Assembly: GCA_019188255.1 (NCBI GenBank)
Contig: JAETXT010000004.1
Coordinates: forward strand, 2,666,001-2,730,000
Reading direction: 5' to 3'
From: Verticillium longisporum
Lineage: Eukaryota; Ascomycota; Sordariomycetes; Glomerellales; Plectosphaerellaceae
DNA length: 64,000 nt
This document shows, in pieces, positions 1-12,400 of this stretch (its first letter is position 1; every line of letters starts with the position of its first letter). Below the pieces are notes generated by a model. That model did no database searches. It was not told the origin of the DNA and saw only the letters and a list, made by a program, of their open reading frames with translations. Made by a program: the position numbers and the translations under genes.

Positions 1-1907
1 ATCCTATTTATAATTAAGGCTCCTTCTATTATTAACCCTTAATATAGGATACTAAAAGTACTAAGCTATAGTAACCTCCTCTAATATATTATAGGTCCTC
101 TCTCCTATAAATAAGTATTAATTATATATAATTACTTAATTATCGGTTCATTACTCTAGGCCTCCTAAGATATCTTTCAAATAGGAGGACCTCTCCCTTC
201 CCTTATAGATACTTACTCTAAGGCCTAAAGGCCTTAAGGTAATCCTAATACTAATTATATAGGATAGGTATATTATCTAGCTTCGCTAGCTAGTATATCC
301 TATAACCGTAGACCTTAATAACCCGAAATAGTCCCTTCTATTATATTACTAGTTTTAGGGGCTTCCTTTCCTAAATTACTATTATTAAGGTTCTAATCGA
401 GAAGGGTTTCGTAGTTCTCTATATATATTACTTAGTTACTATAATCGCTAATAGGTCTTTATAAATATTAGCTCTATAGTATTCTAATTATATAACCCGA
501 TATTCTACTATATTAGCTTACTCTATTCCCTAAAGGTAATCCTCTAGGTACTATCTAGGCTCCTCTATAGTAGCTAGAAGTAAAGTCTAGGTTAGGCTAG
601 GAAAAGCAGCCTCTATTAAGCCTATACTAGGTACCCTATATAATATCTCGAAAGGAGAATAGCCTATTAGAGCTATATATCTAGAGTTTAGCGCTCTTAT
701 ATATTACCGACTCTTAAAGTCCTAGTTATAGCTTCCCGCCCCTATCCTATTTATTACCTATTATACTAATTAATTAGATACTTTAATTATACTAAGGCTC
801 TTATAGGATTATATAGGACCTAGGATAATTATAATTCCCTATATCTTTAAACTATTAATGAATTTAGTAGCTATAAAAGCTAACCCTATATCTAAGTAAA
901 AAGCGAGAAGTATTATCCTAATCTTATCTATCTATACTAGAACTAGACTTAGGGCTTCGGATACTATAGTTCCTAATACTAGGTATATTTATATATACCT
1001 ACTAAAGTAGTCTATAAGGACTAGTAGATATCGGTTCCCTCTCGCTATCGCTATAAAGGGTCCTAAATAGTCGATCCCTATAAATTAAAATAGCTCTACG
1101 ACCTTAGACTTAATAAGGGGTATTCTCGGTTTATTAGGGCTATAGCTAGTATACTATTAGTATCCTAGGATATATAAAATTATATCTTAAGCTATACCTA
1201 GCTAGAATATAGAAGCTACTAAGCGCCTCTTTATAGTATTTAGTCCCTAATAGCTAGCCTTATTATATACTTTATATAGAATATTAGCTATTTTATATTT
1301 AATAAAGTATTTCTACTATAGCCCCTTCCCTATATAGTAATATAGGTATTTATTTATAAGTTTAAAGTATTAAGCCTAAGTAATTACTTAGGCCTTATAG
1401 TACTAATCCTAAGTATCCGCTATTAAAGCTAAGACGATAAAGGCTATAATATCCTTATATTATAGGCATCGTACTAGTTTACTAACTAGTAGGCTCTCCT
1501 TAATAGTATTTAATATATAGGCTAATAATATACGACCCCCTAATCGTTACCTAATTAGCTTCCCTATAGGCTGTATAGAATAGTTATAACTATAACCCTA
1601 ATCTATATATAGTATAAGATAGGTAGATATATATAGTAAGATAATATCCCTAACTAGGCCTTAGGCGGCCTATTTCTCTAAGTCTACCTTCCTAATAGTA
1701 TAATCGAGTAAGGCCTAATATCCGCTAGAGCCGTCCTTCTAATACTATAAGCCCTTATTATCTTAGGATCTATATATAGATAGGTTATCTATATAGTCTT
1801 CCTTTTTAAAGACGGTTCTCGATAATATATTAATAGCTTTATTCTTTTCTCTAGGAATATATTAGATATCTAAGTTTAAGAGCCTTAATTCCGTAAACTA
1901 TTATATA
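1..1907 (-). mobile_element. RIP-degraded Ty3/Gypsy-like retroelement remnant, downstream (C-terminal) piece
   Basis: AT-rich sequence with almost no CA or TG dinucleotides and no usable reading frame. Read on the minus strand across about 1790-1907 it still gives, with RIP-type stops, a stretch ending YIPREKNKAINILSR. This resembles the end of a Gypsy RNase H domain just before the integrase. Further downstream on the same strand (about 1080 down to 530) an integrase-like TPFEILYGVPSIGLIEAAF stretch is visible if TAA/TAG are read as mutated CAA/CAG. The piece continues on the other side of the Copia-like element at 9486, so it is one element split by a later insertion. The left end lies outside the window. 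The family call is inference from degenerate translation. Confidence 0.5.
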
Positions 1908-1912
1908 TAGAT

Positions 1913-2201
1913 TATTAAGAGGGCTTTACTACTTATATAAACCCTAATTCATTACTTTAGCTATACCTAAGAGGTCTAAATAGGTAGGGTAGGTAATATA
2001 AGACTTATAATAATTATTAATACTCTCTCTCTAAATTACTACTACTTACGTAAATTAGATATACCTATCTAATTTACTAATTACGTAAGCTATAAATTAC
2101 ATACTCCTAAGAGCTATAAATCCCAGCCCCGGTAATTACTATATCAGTGAATCCTATATAGTAATTACCGCCCTAGGCGATTCCCTAATATTAGTTTAAT
2201 A
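1913..2201 (-). repeat. LTR of the Copia-like element (3' LTR)
   Basis: A 289-bp direct repeat of 9192-9480 with equal length. Differences between the two are almost all transitions (for example TTACGTAA here against TTATATAA in the other), consistent with independent RIP on each copy. It is preceded by the target duplication TAGAT at 1908-1912. Confidence 0.85.
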
Positions 2202-5200
2202 CTAGCTCTCTTTTCTTTATAGATAGGATTACTATAGAACTAATATTAGAAGCTATTATCTAGGTTAATAGCTACTCTAATATACTTATAATTCTCTAGT
2301 CTCTAGTATATTAGATCCCTAGTCTATAAAATAATAAATAAATAAGTAAATAAGTAATAATAGGAGAATAATAGATAGAATAAGGAAAACGTAGCTTAAT
2401 ATTATTATTCCCTTAAGTATTAGATCCCTTAGTCCCTAGCTCTATAGATTAGCTAAACTAGCTACTAAATAGCTCTCTAAGGAAACGAATTAAATTATAA
2501 TTAAATAATAGGAATAGGCATTTAAACCCTTTAATAAAGGAAAAGAATAGTAATTAAATAGTATAATAGCTAATTACTTAATACTCTTATAATAGCTAGA
2601 TATAGGCTCCTAAAGTCTCTAAATCGCTAATATACTAATAGAGGGTAGAAGAATAATTATTATTACTCCTTTATTAGCTTTTTAATAGAAATAATAGAAT
2701 TAAACCGCCTTTAATAGGAATAATAGAATTAAATCGCTTAAATAGAATTAATAGATCCTATTAAGCTAGTTTAATAAATACTATACTCTATAGATCTATA
2801 TATTTAATTAATAAATTATAGTAATTCTATTCCTTTTATTTTTCCTCTTCCCTATAATAATTCTTTATTTTTAAGATTAATTAGCTTAATCTACTATTTT
2901 AGAGCTCTAACGATTAATAACTATTACTTTTTACTATTCTCTCTCTCTCTCTTTCTACTTATCCCTAGCCTCGATAATACCGCTTAAGCGTAAAGCCCCT
3001 ATACCTATTACCCCTCCTACTAAGAGAGTAATAAAGTATAAGAATATAGTTAATATTAATCGTAGGAGCTATTAATTAATATATAATATATATCTATAGA
3101 AATATCTATAAAGTCCTCTATTTTAGGTACTTTAAATCTTATCTTACTAATAAATAAACTAAAGTTAATACTAATAGTATATACTATAATTTAGAGCTTA
3201 AGGGCTCCTATTATTATAAATATATTTCCGGGTATTCTTATAAATTAATATAAGCTTCTATAATCTCTATTTTCTAATATTTATAGCTTTAATAATTATT
3301 ATCTATAATCTAATTAAGGTATTTAAGCTTATTATAAAGTTTTTAACTATTTAGGATAAGAATAATAAATTAATAAGCTCTCTTTTCTATTATTTCCTTA
3401 ATTATCTAATAATATAATTAGCTAATAGGGGATATAGGATATAGAGAAATAGTATACTATTATAAAAGGTATATTAGCGATCGCTAAGAAGGAGGAGGCG
3501 AAGGGGGGTAATAACTTTAATAAAGACCTCGATAATCTTAATAATACTAAATATAAAGTAGCTAAGTAGGCTATAGCTCTATAGCTCTTTAATTACCTCT
3601 AATAGGATTTACTAAAATAGTTAAACTCGGATTCTTCGGATTCCAAGGCTTAATCTACTTTATAGATCGATTATTTTACTATTTTACTAATTACAGGGTC
3701 GTCGTTTTTACTTCTAAAGTATTCGTTTTTAAGCTTTACTATATTTTTATTAATATTAATTACTTTTACCCCTTAATTATTCTTTTCTTAATATTTAATT
3801 TATCCTTTAATCCTAATTATAATTTTATTAGAGCTTATTAATACTTCTAATATTTAGTTTAGCGCTCCTTTAATTATTAAATCTATAGGGTTATCGCCTT
3901 TAATAATCTAATAAATTTCATTAACTTTATATTCTTTATAGCTTTATTATAATACTATAAGATCTATTTTTAAGCATTTCTCTATTATTATATTTAATTA
4001 AATAAAGTATTAATAGAATAAATAGCTATTAATATAGATAATTTTCTATAAGAGTAATAGTTCTAAACGTTTATAGATCTCTTAGAGTATCTATTTAAGG
4101 ATATAAACTATATTAAAGCTATTAATTATCCTATAAATCTCGCTAACTAGAACTAAATATATAGTCTATTTATATTTAATAGATTATTAATAGAGGATAT
4201 TACTATATACTATAAAGGTATTCTCCTAATTATAGAAACGTTTATTACTTAGGAGGATAATAAATCCGATCTATAAACTAAGGTCCTTATTATTAATAAA
4301 GGAGCTATTAATAAATATATAAAGTTAAGCTATTAAGAGATTAAAGTATATATAATTTAGGCTATAGCCTATATTAGCGATCTACTATTATATATATTTA
4401 TTAAGCTATTTAAAGTCTTCTCCTTAAAAGTTCTTAGCTTAAGCTATAATAGAGAAATTAAAGGCTATTTCTAATTAATAAATTAAAGTAATATAAGTAT
4501 TATAAGCTCTCTAAGCGATATATTACTATTCTAAGCTTATTATCCCTAAAGTTACTAGCTCTAGGCGATTACTTTAGCTTTTTTATTAAATCGTAAAATC
4601 TTTAATTCTAATTTTAATAATATAGCTATTAAAGATATTATTAGATCCTATATTAAGGATAGAAGTAGGCTTTACCTAGAAACTAGCGCTTTCGAGCTTT
4701 ATTTATTCCTTTTATATAAATATAGGCTCTCTAAGGTTAAAGGTATCGTTAATCTATATTCTAACTAGTCTAAAGCTCTCTCTAGCTCTAATTAGAAGTA
4801 AATATAGATCGTAGCCTATTAGAATAGTATTTAGGTACTCTCTATAATAGTATTAATAGGTTATAAACTAATAGAGACCTAATTCTATAATATTATAGAG
4901 TAGCTTTATTATATAGAAGACGATTCTATTAGGATACTTATACTATAGCTCCTTAGGAATATATAGGAGAATATTATATAGTAGATCTATAATACTCTAA
5001 GTATAGGCTTAATTAATATTATAGAGTATTAATTAATAGCTATATTATTATAATATTAAAGTAATCGCTAGGATTAATCGTTAATTATAGTATATAATCG
5101 TAAGCGAATATATTAATAGGGTTATCTTCTCCTAATTACTATATCTTTAAATTATTAATCTTAACTTCTTATATAAGGCTTAAGGGAGGCCTTTTATTTC

Positions 5201-8200
5201 TCTTATAAGCTAATATCTAAAGATCTTAATACTTAGAAACGTAGATCTCCTAATTAATATAATTACTCTAGCTATTAGGAGTAAGTCGATTTCCTCTTAA
5301 TTAGGCTATTTAAATAGCTTCCTAGGGGTTATTATTCTACCTTTATTATATAATTAAATAGCTAAGTTATACCCTTATTATTCCCTTTTAATAATAAATT
5401 AATACTTAATCTATAAAGACCTAATTATATTATTCTTACGATCTATAAAAGCTATTTATAATAGATTCGTAGTATTTATTAACTTCCTAGGTCTCCTATA
5501 TTATTATAATAGAATTAGCTCTAAGTATTTAAATAATTCTAAGGTCTTTAGAATTCGAATTACTATTATCTCCTTAATCTATTAATCTAGCGATCTATTA
5601 TATAGCTTAATATATATTCCTCTAAACTCTATTAGGCTATTAACCGTTTCGATTATAATTATTATATTAGAAACCGATATAACCTTATAAGGATTAATCT
5701 ATTTCTCCCGCTCTTAGAATATAAGAATATCGCTTCCTAGCTCTAGTAATCTTAATAGTAATTATTTAATATCTAGTCTATTCTAGGTATTAAAAGTATT
5801 ATTAATTTTCTATTTAATAACTATTTACTAAAGTTCTATTATCGCTTTATTAACCGCTTTAGTATATTATACTTAGGTCGTAATAAGTACTAAATTAATA
5901 ATAATCCTAAGTATTATTCTAAATATAAGTAATATAGGTATTAATCTATTAGATCTAATAATATTGTTTATTACTTTTATTATTCCTTAAAATAGTAATT
6001 CCAGGCTTATATTATAAAATTCTACCTTTAAGATCTTATATATTCTATAAATCGGCTTATAATAGCTCTTAACTTTATCGATTAACTAATAGGCCTCTAT
6101 TAGGATCTAATAGTAGGTTATACCTAGGAAGTGTACTTCTATTTTAAATTCTATAGAAGTAAAGTTTATTCTAGTATTAATAATTATAATATCTAGAGGC
6201 CTAAGATAAATATCTAATTAATACCTCTTAAGGGCTTCCTATATTATATATACTATAAAATTAAGAATAAAAGTTATAAATTAAAATCCTATATTTATAT
6301 CGATTATAAATAAAAGTTATAAATTAAAATCCTATATTTATATCGATTATATAAAGAATAGGCTTTCTATCTAAGTATATAATATCGATTAAAATCTTAT
6401 AATTAAAATCGATATTTAACGTTAAAATAAATTTAAAGTATTATAGAGACTTCCCTTTAATCTAATAATAATAATAGAAGCGGTTTATTAGCTCTAGAGT
6501 ATCCCGATTTATATTATAATCTACTCTCTAGAATAGATTCTATAGCTTCTCGATAAATAAATAATTAAACCGTTTATAAATATATTAAAGCTCTACTTTA
6601 ATTAGAAATGCTATTCTATTACTTTTTATCCCTATTATATATATAATCCTAGAGCTAATATAAATCTTTATATGTAGGAAGAACTATAAATAGCTCTATT
6701 TATAGAAGATAAGTATATACTCCTAGATCTCCTTAATATACTTTATTAGCTTATTATATATATTATCTAAATAGATTCTAAGATCGTTTATATCCTTAAT
6801 ATAAAGTAGGAATAAGGTATTTATTAGGATAATATAGAATATAATTCTCCTAATTAATATTAGAATAATAATCTCCTCTATTATAGATATAGAGTTTCCT
6901 ATTCTAAATCTTATTCTAGCCCTTATTCCCTATTTATTAATTATTATATTTAATATTAAAGCTATTAGGGCCTTTATCTATAAAGCTCCTATTATAGAAA
7001 CTAATATTATATTTATATTAAGGATAATATTATATTAAATAGAAGTATTATTAATCTAATATTAAATAAAGAATTACTCTATTAAAACTATTATTTTAGC
7101 CTTTAAACTACTCCCTTTAATTCTATATTAGAACGATTTATTTACTAGGAAGTATATAGTATAGGTATTTATTAATTTACTCTCGGGATTAAACTTAAAA
7201 GTATTATCTATTCCTAGCTTATTAGAAATAGGATTATCTAATTCCGAGCTTTTAATAGGTTCTATTATTATTAAAAACTAATAATATCCTTTCTATTAAT
7301 CTCTATATACTTCCTATATATATTTCTATTACTCTTTCGAGTATTATTACTCTTTAAGAGAATACTTTATCGATCTATAATCTAATTTAGAATATATCTA
7401 ATATTTACGAATTCTAGATAATTAATAATTATTAATTCTATATATTAATTACTCTTTATAATCTCCCTTTCTATTAGCTTAACGATATCTATTCCTATAA
7501 TATCTATTAATATAGAAGTACCTAAACGTCCTAATATTCTCCTCTACCTTTAATATACTCTTAAACTATATAAATAAAGTATTAAAAGATCGCTTTAATA
7601 TTATTAATATAATCTTTAGCTCTAGGATGCTTTAAATTACTTTTAGAGTATTTATATAGAAATAAATCTCTTCCTTAAATATAGAGCTAAATACTCTTTA
7701 ATACTATTAAAGCCTATCTAGAAAGATCTAAAGAACTTCTATTTATAGCTTTCCTATATTATTAGCTTCTATTATTATAGAATAGAATATTATTAAGCTC
7801 TAGTCTATATAATACTATATTCTATTAATCTCTAAATTAAACTATTATTTAATCGCTAAATATATTTAATAGAATCCTATATTCTAGTTTATATATTCTA
7901 GGAAGAAAGTTTATATATATTCTAAAAGTATATTTAGGAAGAATATATAGAGCTATATATAATAGATTTATAATAGTTTATAAACGTTTATAAAGATATA
8001 TATTTTATTATTAAGGATATTATAAGTCTCCTTAGAATAATTACTCTTCTTATTCTAGAGTAATATAAATTATTTAATTATAGCTCTATCGATAAATAAA
8101 TTTACTAATATATATAATAATAGAATATAATATTAAATTAATAGGTTCTAAGTATTATTTAAAAGTAAAGTCTTATTTGTTTATAATTAAAGTATAATCT

Positions 8201-9191
8201 TTTATTAATTAGATTATTTATTCTATTTATTAGATAACCCTAGAATTAAGAGCTATTAGGGATCTATTTTCTCTATTTATAGTTTTCGGATTTAGGATAA
8301 TTAAATATTCCTTATAGATTACTATTTATCGTCCTATTAATCTCCCTATTCCTCTATTCTTTAAAATATTAAATCCTAATCGATAATAATCGATTCTATT
8401 ATATTAAGTATTTCCTTCTATAAGAGTATTAATATTAATCTCTTTAATATTTTAGTATTTATTATTCCTAGAAGAGGGATTCTATACTCTATTAGATATA
8501 CCTTTAGTACTCGAGTAATTATTATATTATAGGAGTTAAAGTCCTCTTTAATCTAGCTTTAGAAGTCTTTAATAAACGCCTCTAAGAAGTAAACTCCCTT
8601 TATAATCCTATATATATTTATTACTTTAAGGATCTAAGCGCTCTTAAGATCTATAGATATTATATTTAATAATCTAGGGAACTATAATTCTATTCTATTA
8701 ACGATAAAATTAATATTAAGACCCTTCTTAACTTTCTATATTAAGTATAATATACTAAGTTCTTCTAGAATATTATCGAACTCCTATTATATCTTTTTAG
8801 CGCTCTCTAGCTCTATTATAGAGCTATTATTATAATTTAAGGAGTTTATTATTATTAATTTTATTAAAGCTCTATTATAATAGGTTAACTATTCTATAGA
8901 GCTTTATTTATTAGGTTAATAGCTAATAATATAGCCTAGATAGTAATCTTAAGTATAGGAGTCCTAAGATACTTAAAGTAGATAATACTCCTATAGATTA
9001 TATAATAGAGGGTTTCTCTATTATTAAGCTCTTATAAGAGTCCTAAAATACTTAAAGTAAATAGTACTCTTACGATTACTTATAAAGCGTAATCGATAAG
9101 CTTATATATAGTAAATTTACTATTTATAAGATCGATCCTAACTTCTCTAGCTCTAGCTATTCTATATTATATTAAATATAATATTAATTAA

Positions 9192-9480
9192 TATTAAGAA
9201 GGCTTTACTATTTATATAAACCCTAATTTATTATTTTAGCTATATTTAAGAGCTCTAAATAGGTAGGGTAGGTAATATAAGACTTATAATAATTATTAAT
9301 ACTCTCTCTCTAAATTACTACTACTTATATAAATTAGATATACCTATTTAATTTACTAATTATATAAACTATAAATTACGTACTCCTAAGAGCTATAAAT
9401 CCTAGCCCTAGTAATTACTATATTAGTAAATCCTATATAGTAATTACTACTCTAGGCGATTCCTTAATATTAGTTTAATA
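9192..9480 (-). repeat. LTR of the Copia-like element (5' LTR)
   Basis: A 289-bp partner of 1913-2201. It is followed by the second TAGAT target duplication at 9481-9485. The same LTR is present a third time, inverted and less mutated at several sites, at 23488-23774. Confidence 0.85.
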
Positions 9481-9485
9481 TAGAT

Positions 9486-12400
9486 ACTATTATAATAAGA
9501 TAAGGTTAGGAACCAGGTTAAGGGCTTATAATCTATAAAGATAATTAAGGTCCTATCTATATAGAAGTAATATTAATATTACTAATAGAACTCTATAATA
9601 GTATATAGCTTATACTTATATATCCTATAGTTCCTCTAAGCTTTAGTAAATATAAAGGCATTATATAATAATAGATACTCTACCCCTTCCTAGACCTAGG
9701 TAACTAGGCATCTAGCTCTAAACTTAGAGGCGTTAGTATATATTTTAACTAGTTATCTAACCTAATAACCCTAGATCTCTACTATATAAGTAGATATATC
9801 CTATAATATTATAAAGGCTATTACTTCTATATCTCCCTATTACTATAATACGTTTCCCGTTAGTCGGTAGAGTAGTCTAGCTAGCTCTATATAGTTGCGG
9901 ATCTATCGTCGATAGGGCCTAAGAGCTCCTAGGAAAGACCTAGCTTAAGTCTAGTTAATTAGTATAAGCTAATTCCTTAGTTTCTTAAGTCTCTTAGCTT
10001 TAATAGTTATCCTACCTCCTAATTTATATATCTATCTAATAGCTATTATAGTATCTAGTCCTAGCTATAACTTTAAGAATAATAGTCGAAGTATTAATTA
10101 TAGGAGTCTAGGTAGTAAGTAGTCTTATAAGAAGGCTTATTATATCTAGAAGTCTTTATAAATAATAAAGACGTTATTAAAGTAGTTAGTAATAGGTATT
10201 AGGCTAGCTAGTTCTAAAGGTTAGAGTAATAAGACTTCCGGGTTTAATATAAGGATAGGTCTAAGAGTAATCTTTATTACCTCTATTATTAAGTATCTAG
10301 CTATCTATAAGCCTTAAGGTATATAGATAGGCTATAGCTAAGGGAAGCTATTAATTATAAATATAAAAATAGCTCTACTATCTAAGTATATATTAATAGA
10401 CTAGTATATATACTTAAGGTCTAGGGCGCTATATAATCCGATTCTAGGGTCCGCTAGTCGATTATATACTTTATTAAGCTAGGTATTTAGTATACTTAGT
10501 ATATCTTTAATAACGTAGCTATAATTAAATATTAATCGCTTCTCTATTTAAGGGTTATATTCTTTCCTTAATTTAGTAATTAATACTAGCTTAGCCCTCT
10601 AATCTAATAGGCTATTATTTACTAATAAAATAGGCTTATATATACTAATATCTAGGCCTTCCTAAACGAGTCTATATAATTAATATTATTCCGTAAATAA
10701 TAGTCTATACCTAGGTAATCGGTTCTAGGCCTAGGTCCCTAATCTTAACTATACTTAGTATTAATATAGATCTATTAGGGGTATATTATAAATAGAATTA
10801 GTAGCTAGTTCTTAGTAAATATATAGTATCTTTATTACTTCCTCCCTTAGGTCTTCTAGGATTAATAGACCTAGAGTATATCCTATTATATTAATCTATT
10901 CTTAAATAATTAATAAAGGGGTATCTATATTAATCGCTAGTCGGTTTACCCTCTAGGTTATCGGGAAGAGGGTAGATTATCGAACGTTTACTTCTCCCTC
11001 TACTATTAAGGGCCTTACTCTCTATAGTTTATTATCTAAGGATACTTCTATATTTACTTCTATCCAATAAGAATAGGCCTCCTAACTTCCTATATCTCTA
11101 CTCTTAAGCTTATAATATTATCTACCTAGAGCTACTATATAGTCTATACTATTTCTAGTATCTACCTTTAGGGTATAAAAGGTAAGCTATATAGGGTACT
11201 TATTTATAAAGTAATTAAAACCCTCTATTAGGTTACTTCTATCTAGATATAGTTTACTAACTTATCTAGGTCCGATAGAGGGTATTAGTTTTCCGACCTA
11301 GTAATATAATCCTCTCCTAATAATTTATTATCTATAGACGTATTATTTAATAATTCCGAGTCTAGGAATCGGCCGATTAATATAGCAATCTTAGGATCTA
11401 GGAGTAGCTTCTACTTTATAGAAGGCTATAAATGTAGTCTACTTAGGGTCTATATCTCCTCCCCCCTACCTAGGTCTCTAATAATAAGGTAGCCTCTATA
11501 TATATTAAATATAGTATTAGCTTCCTATAGCTAGGGTAGTCCTAAAAATAGCTAGACTCTATAGCTACCTCTAGGCCTAATTAATACCTAGATCTTATAC
11601 TATATAATACCTATTACTATTATAATAATTATAAATTTATATATTAGGGTAATATTCCTATTTAAAGTACTAATTCTTAAACTATCTAGTCCTATAGAGG
11701 CTAGCTTATAATAAAATAGCTTATAAAAGTCTATAATATAGGGGTAATAAGGTTAATATCTAATCCTTAATCTACTTATATTAAATATATAAATATAGGG
11801 AACTTAATATTATAACTATCTACTCGAATATAGATAATATATTCTACCTAGTAAAGCCTTATATCCCCCTAATCGTATATAGGAGGATTTAATACCCTAG
11901 CTAATAGGTCCCCGATAACTATATTATCTAATTTATAAATTACTTAGTTTACTTAAATAGGTCTTATAGGCTATATACTAGACTAGGCTACTAGTTTTCT
12001 CTTCTTAATCTAATAGACTAAGTACTTCTTAAAGTATTTAATAGTATTAGGCGAGATCTATATTACCTCGAATAAGTTTACTTATACTATAAATTACTTA
12101 AGAAAGGCGTAGTAATTAAAGGGAGAGCTAGTATCCTATCCTATAATTAGGGCTAGGCTATCCTTCTATAGTACCCTTCTAATCTTAGCCCCTTTCCTAG
12201 TAGCTCCCTTAATACGACGCCCCTATATTAATAGTAGTCTAAATTATAAGGCTAGGTTAGCTAAATCCTCTAGTATTACTAAGGGCTGCCTCTAGCCCTC
12301 TAGGGCTCTAGTACTAAGCCTTACTTCTTTAGATACTATTAGGGATCTCGTTTTCTATTTCTTCCTAGTAGCTAGGCCTATAGTTATAGAGAGTGCCTAT

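Larger units (their letters stand above)
1913..9480 (-). mobile_element. Complete Copia-like LTR retrotransposon, RIP-degraded
   Basis: Two 289-bp LTRs (1913-2201 and 9192-9480) bound the element, and the 5-bp sequence TAGAT lies immediately outside both ends (1908-1912 and 9481-9485) as the target duplication. Orientation is minus: a purine-rich tract on the minus strand (complement of 2202-2220, AAAGAAAAGAGAGCTAG) abuts the LTR at 1913-2201, as expected for a polypurine tract before a 3' LTR. The internal region is about 6990 bp. The pre-integrase/integrase-like segment lies about 2.8 kb from the 5' LTR with about 4 kb following, which fits Copia order (integrase before reverse transcriptase) better than Gypsy. 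All frames are destroyed by C-to-T type changes. LTR ends read TA...TA where TG...CA is usual, again as RIP would leave them. Confidence 0.8.
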
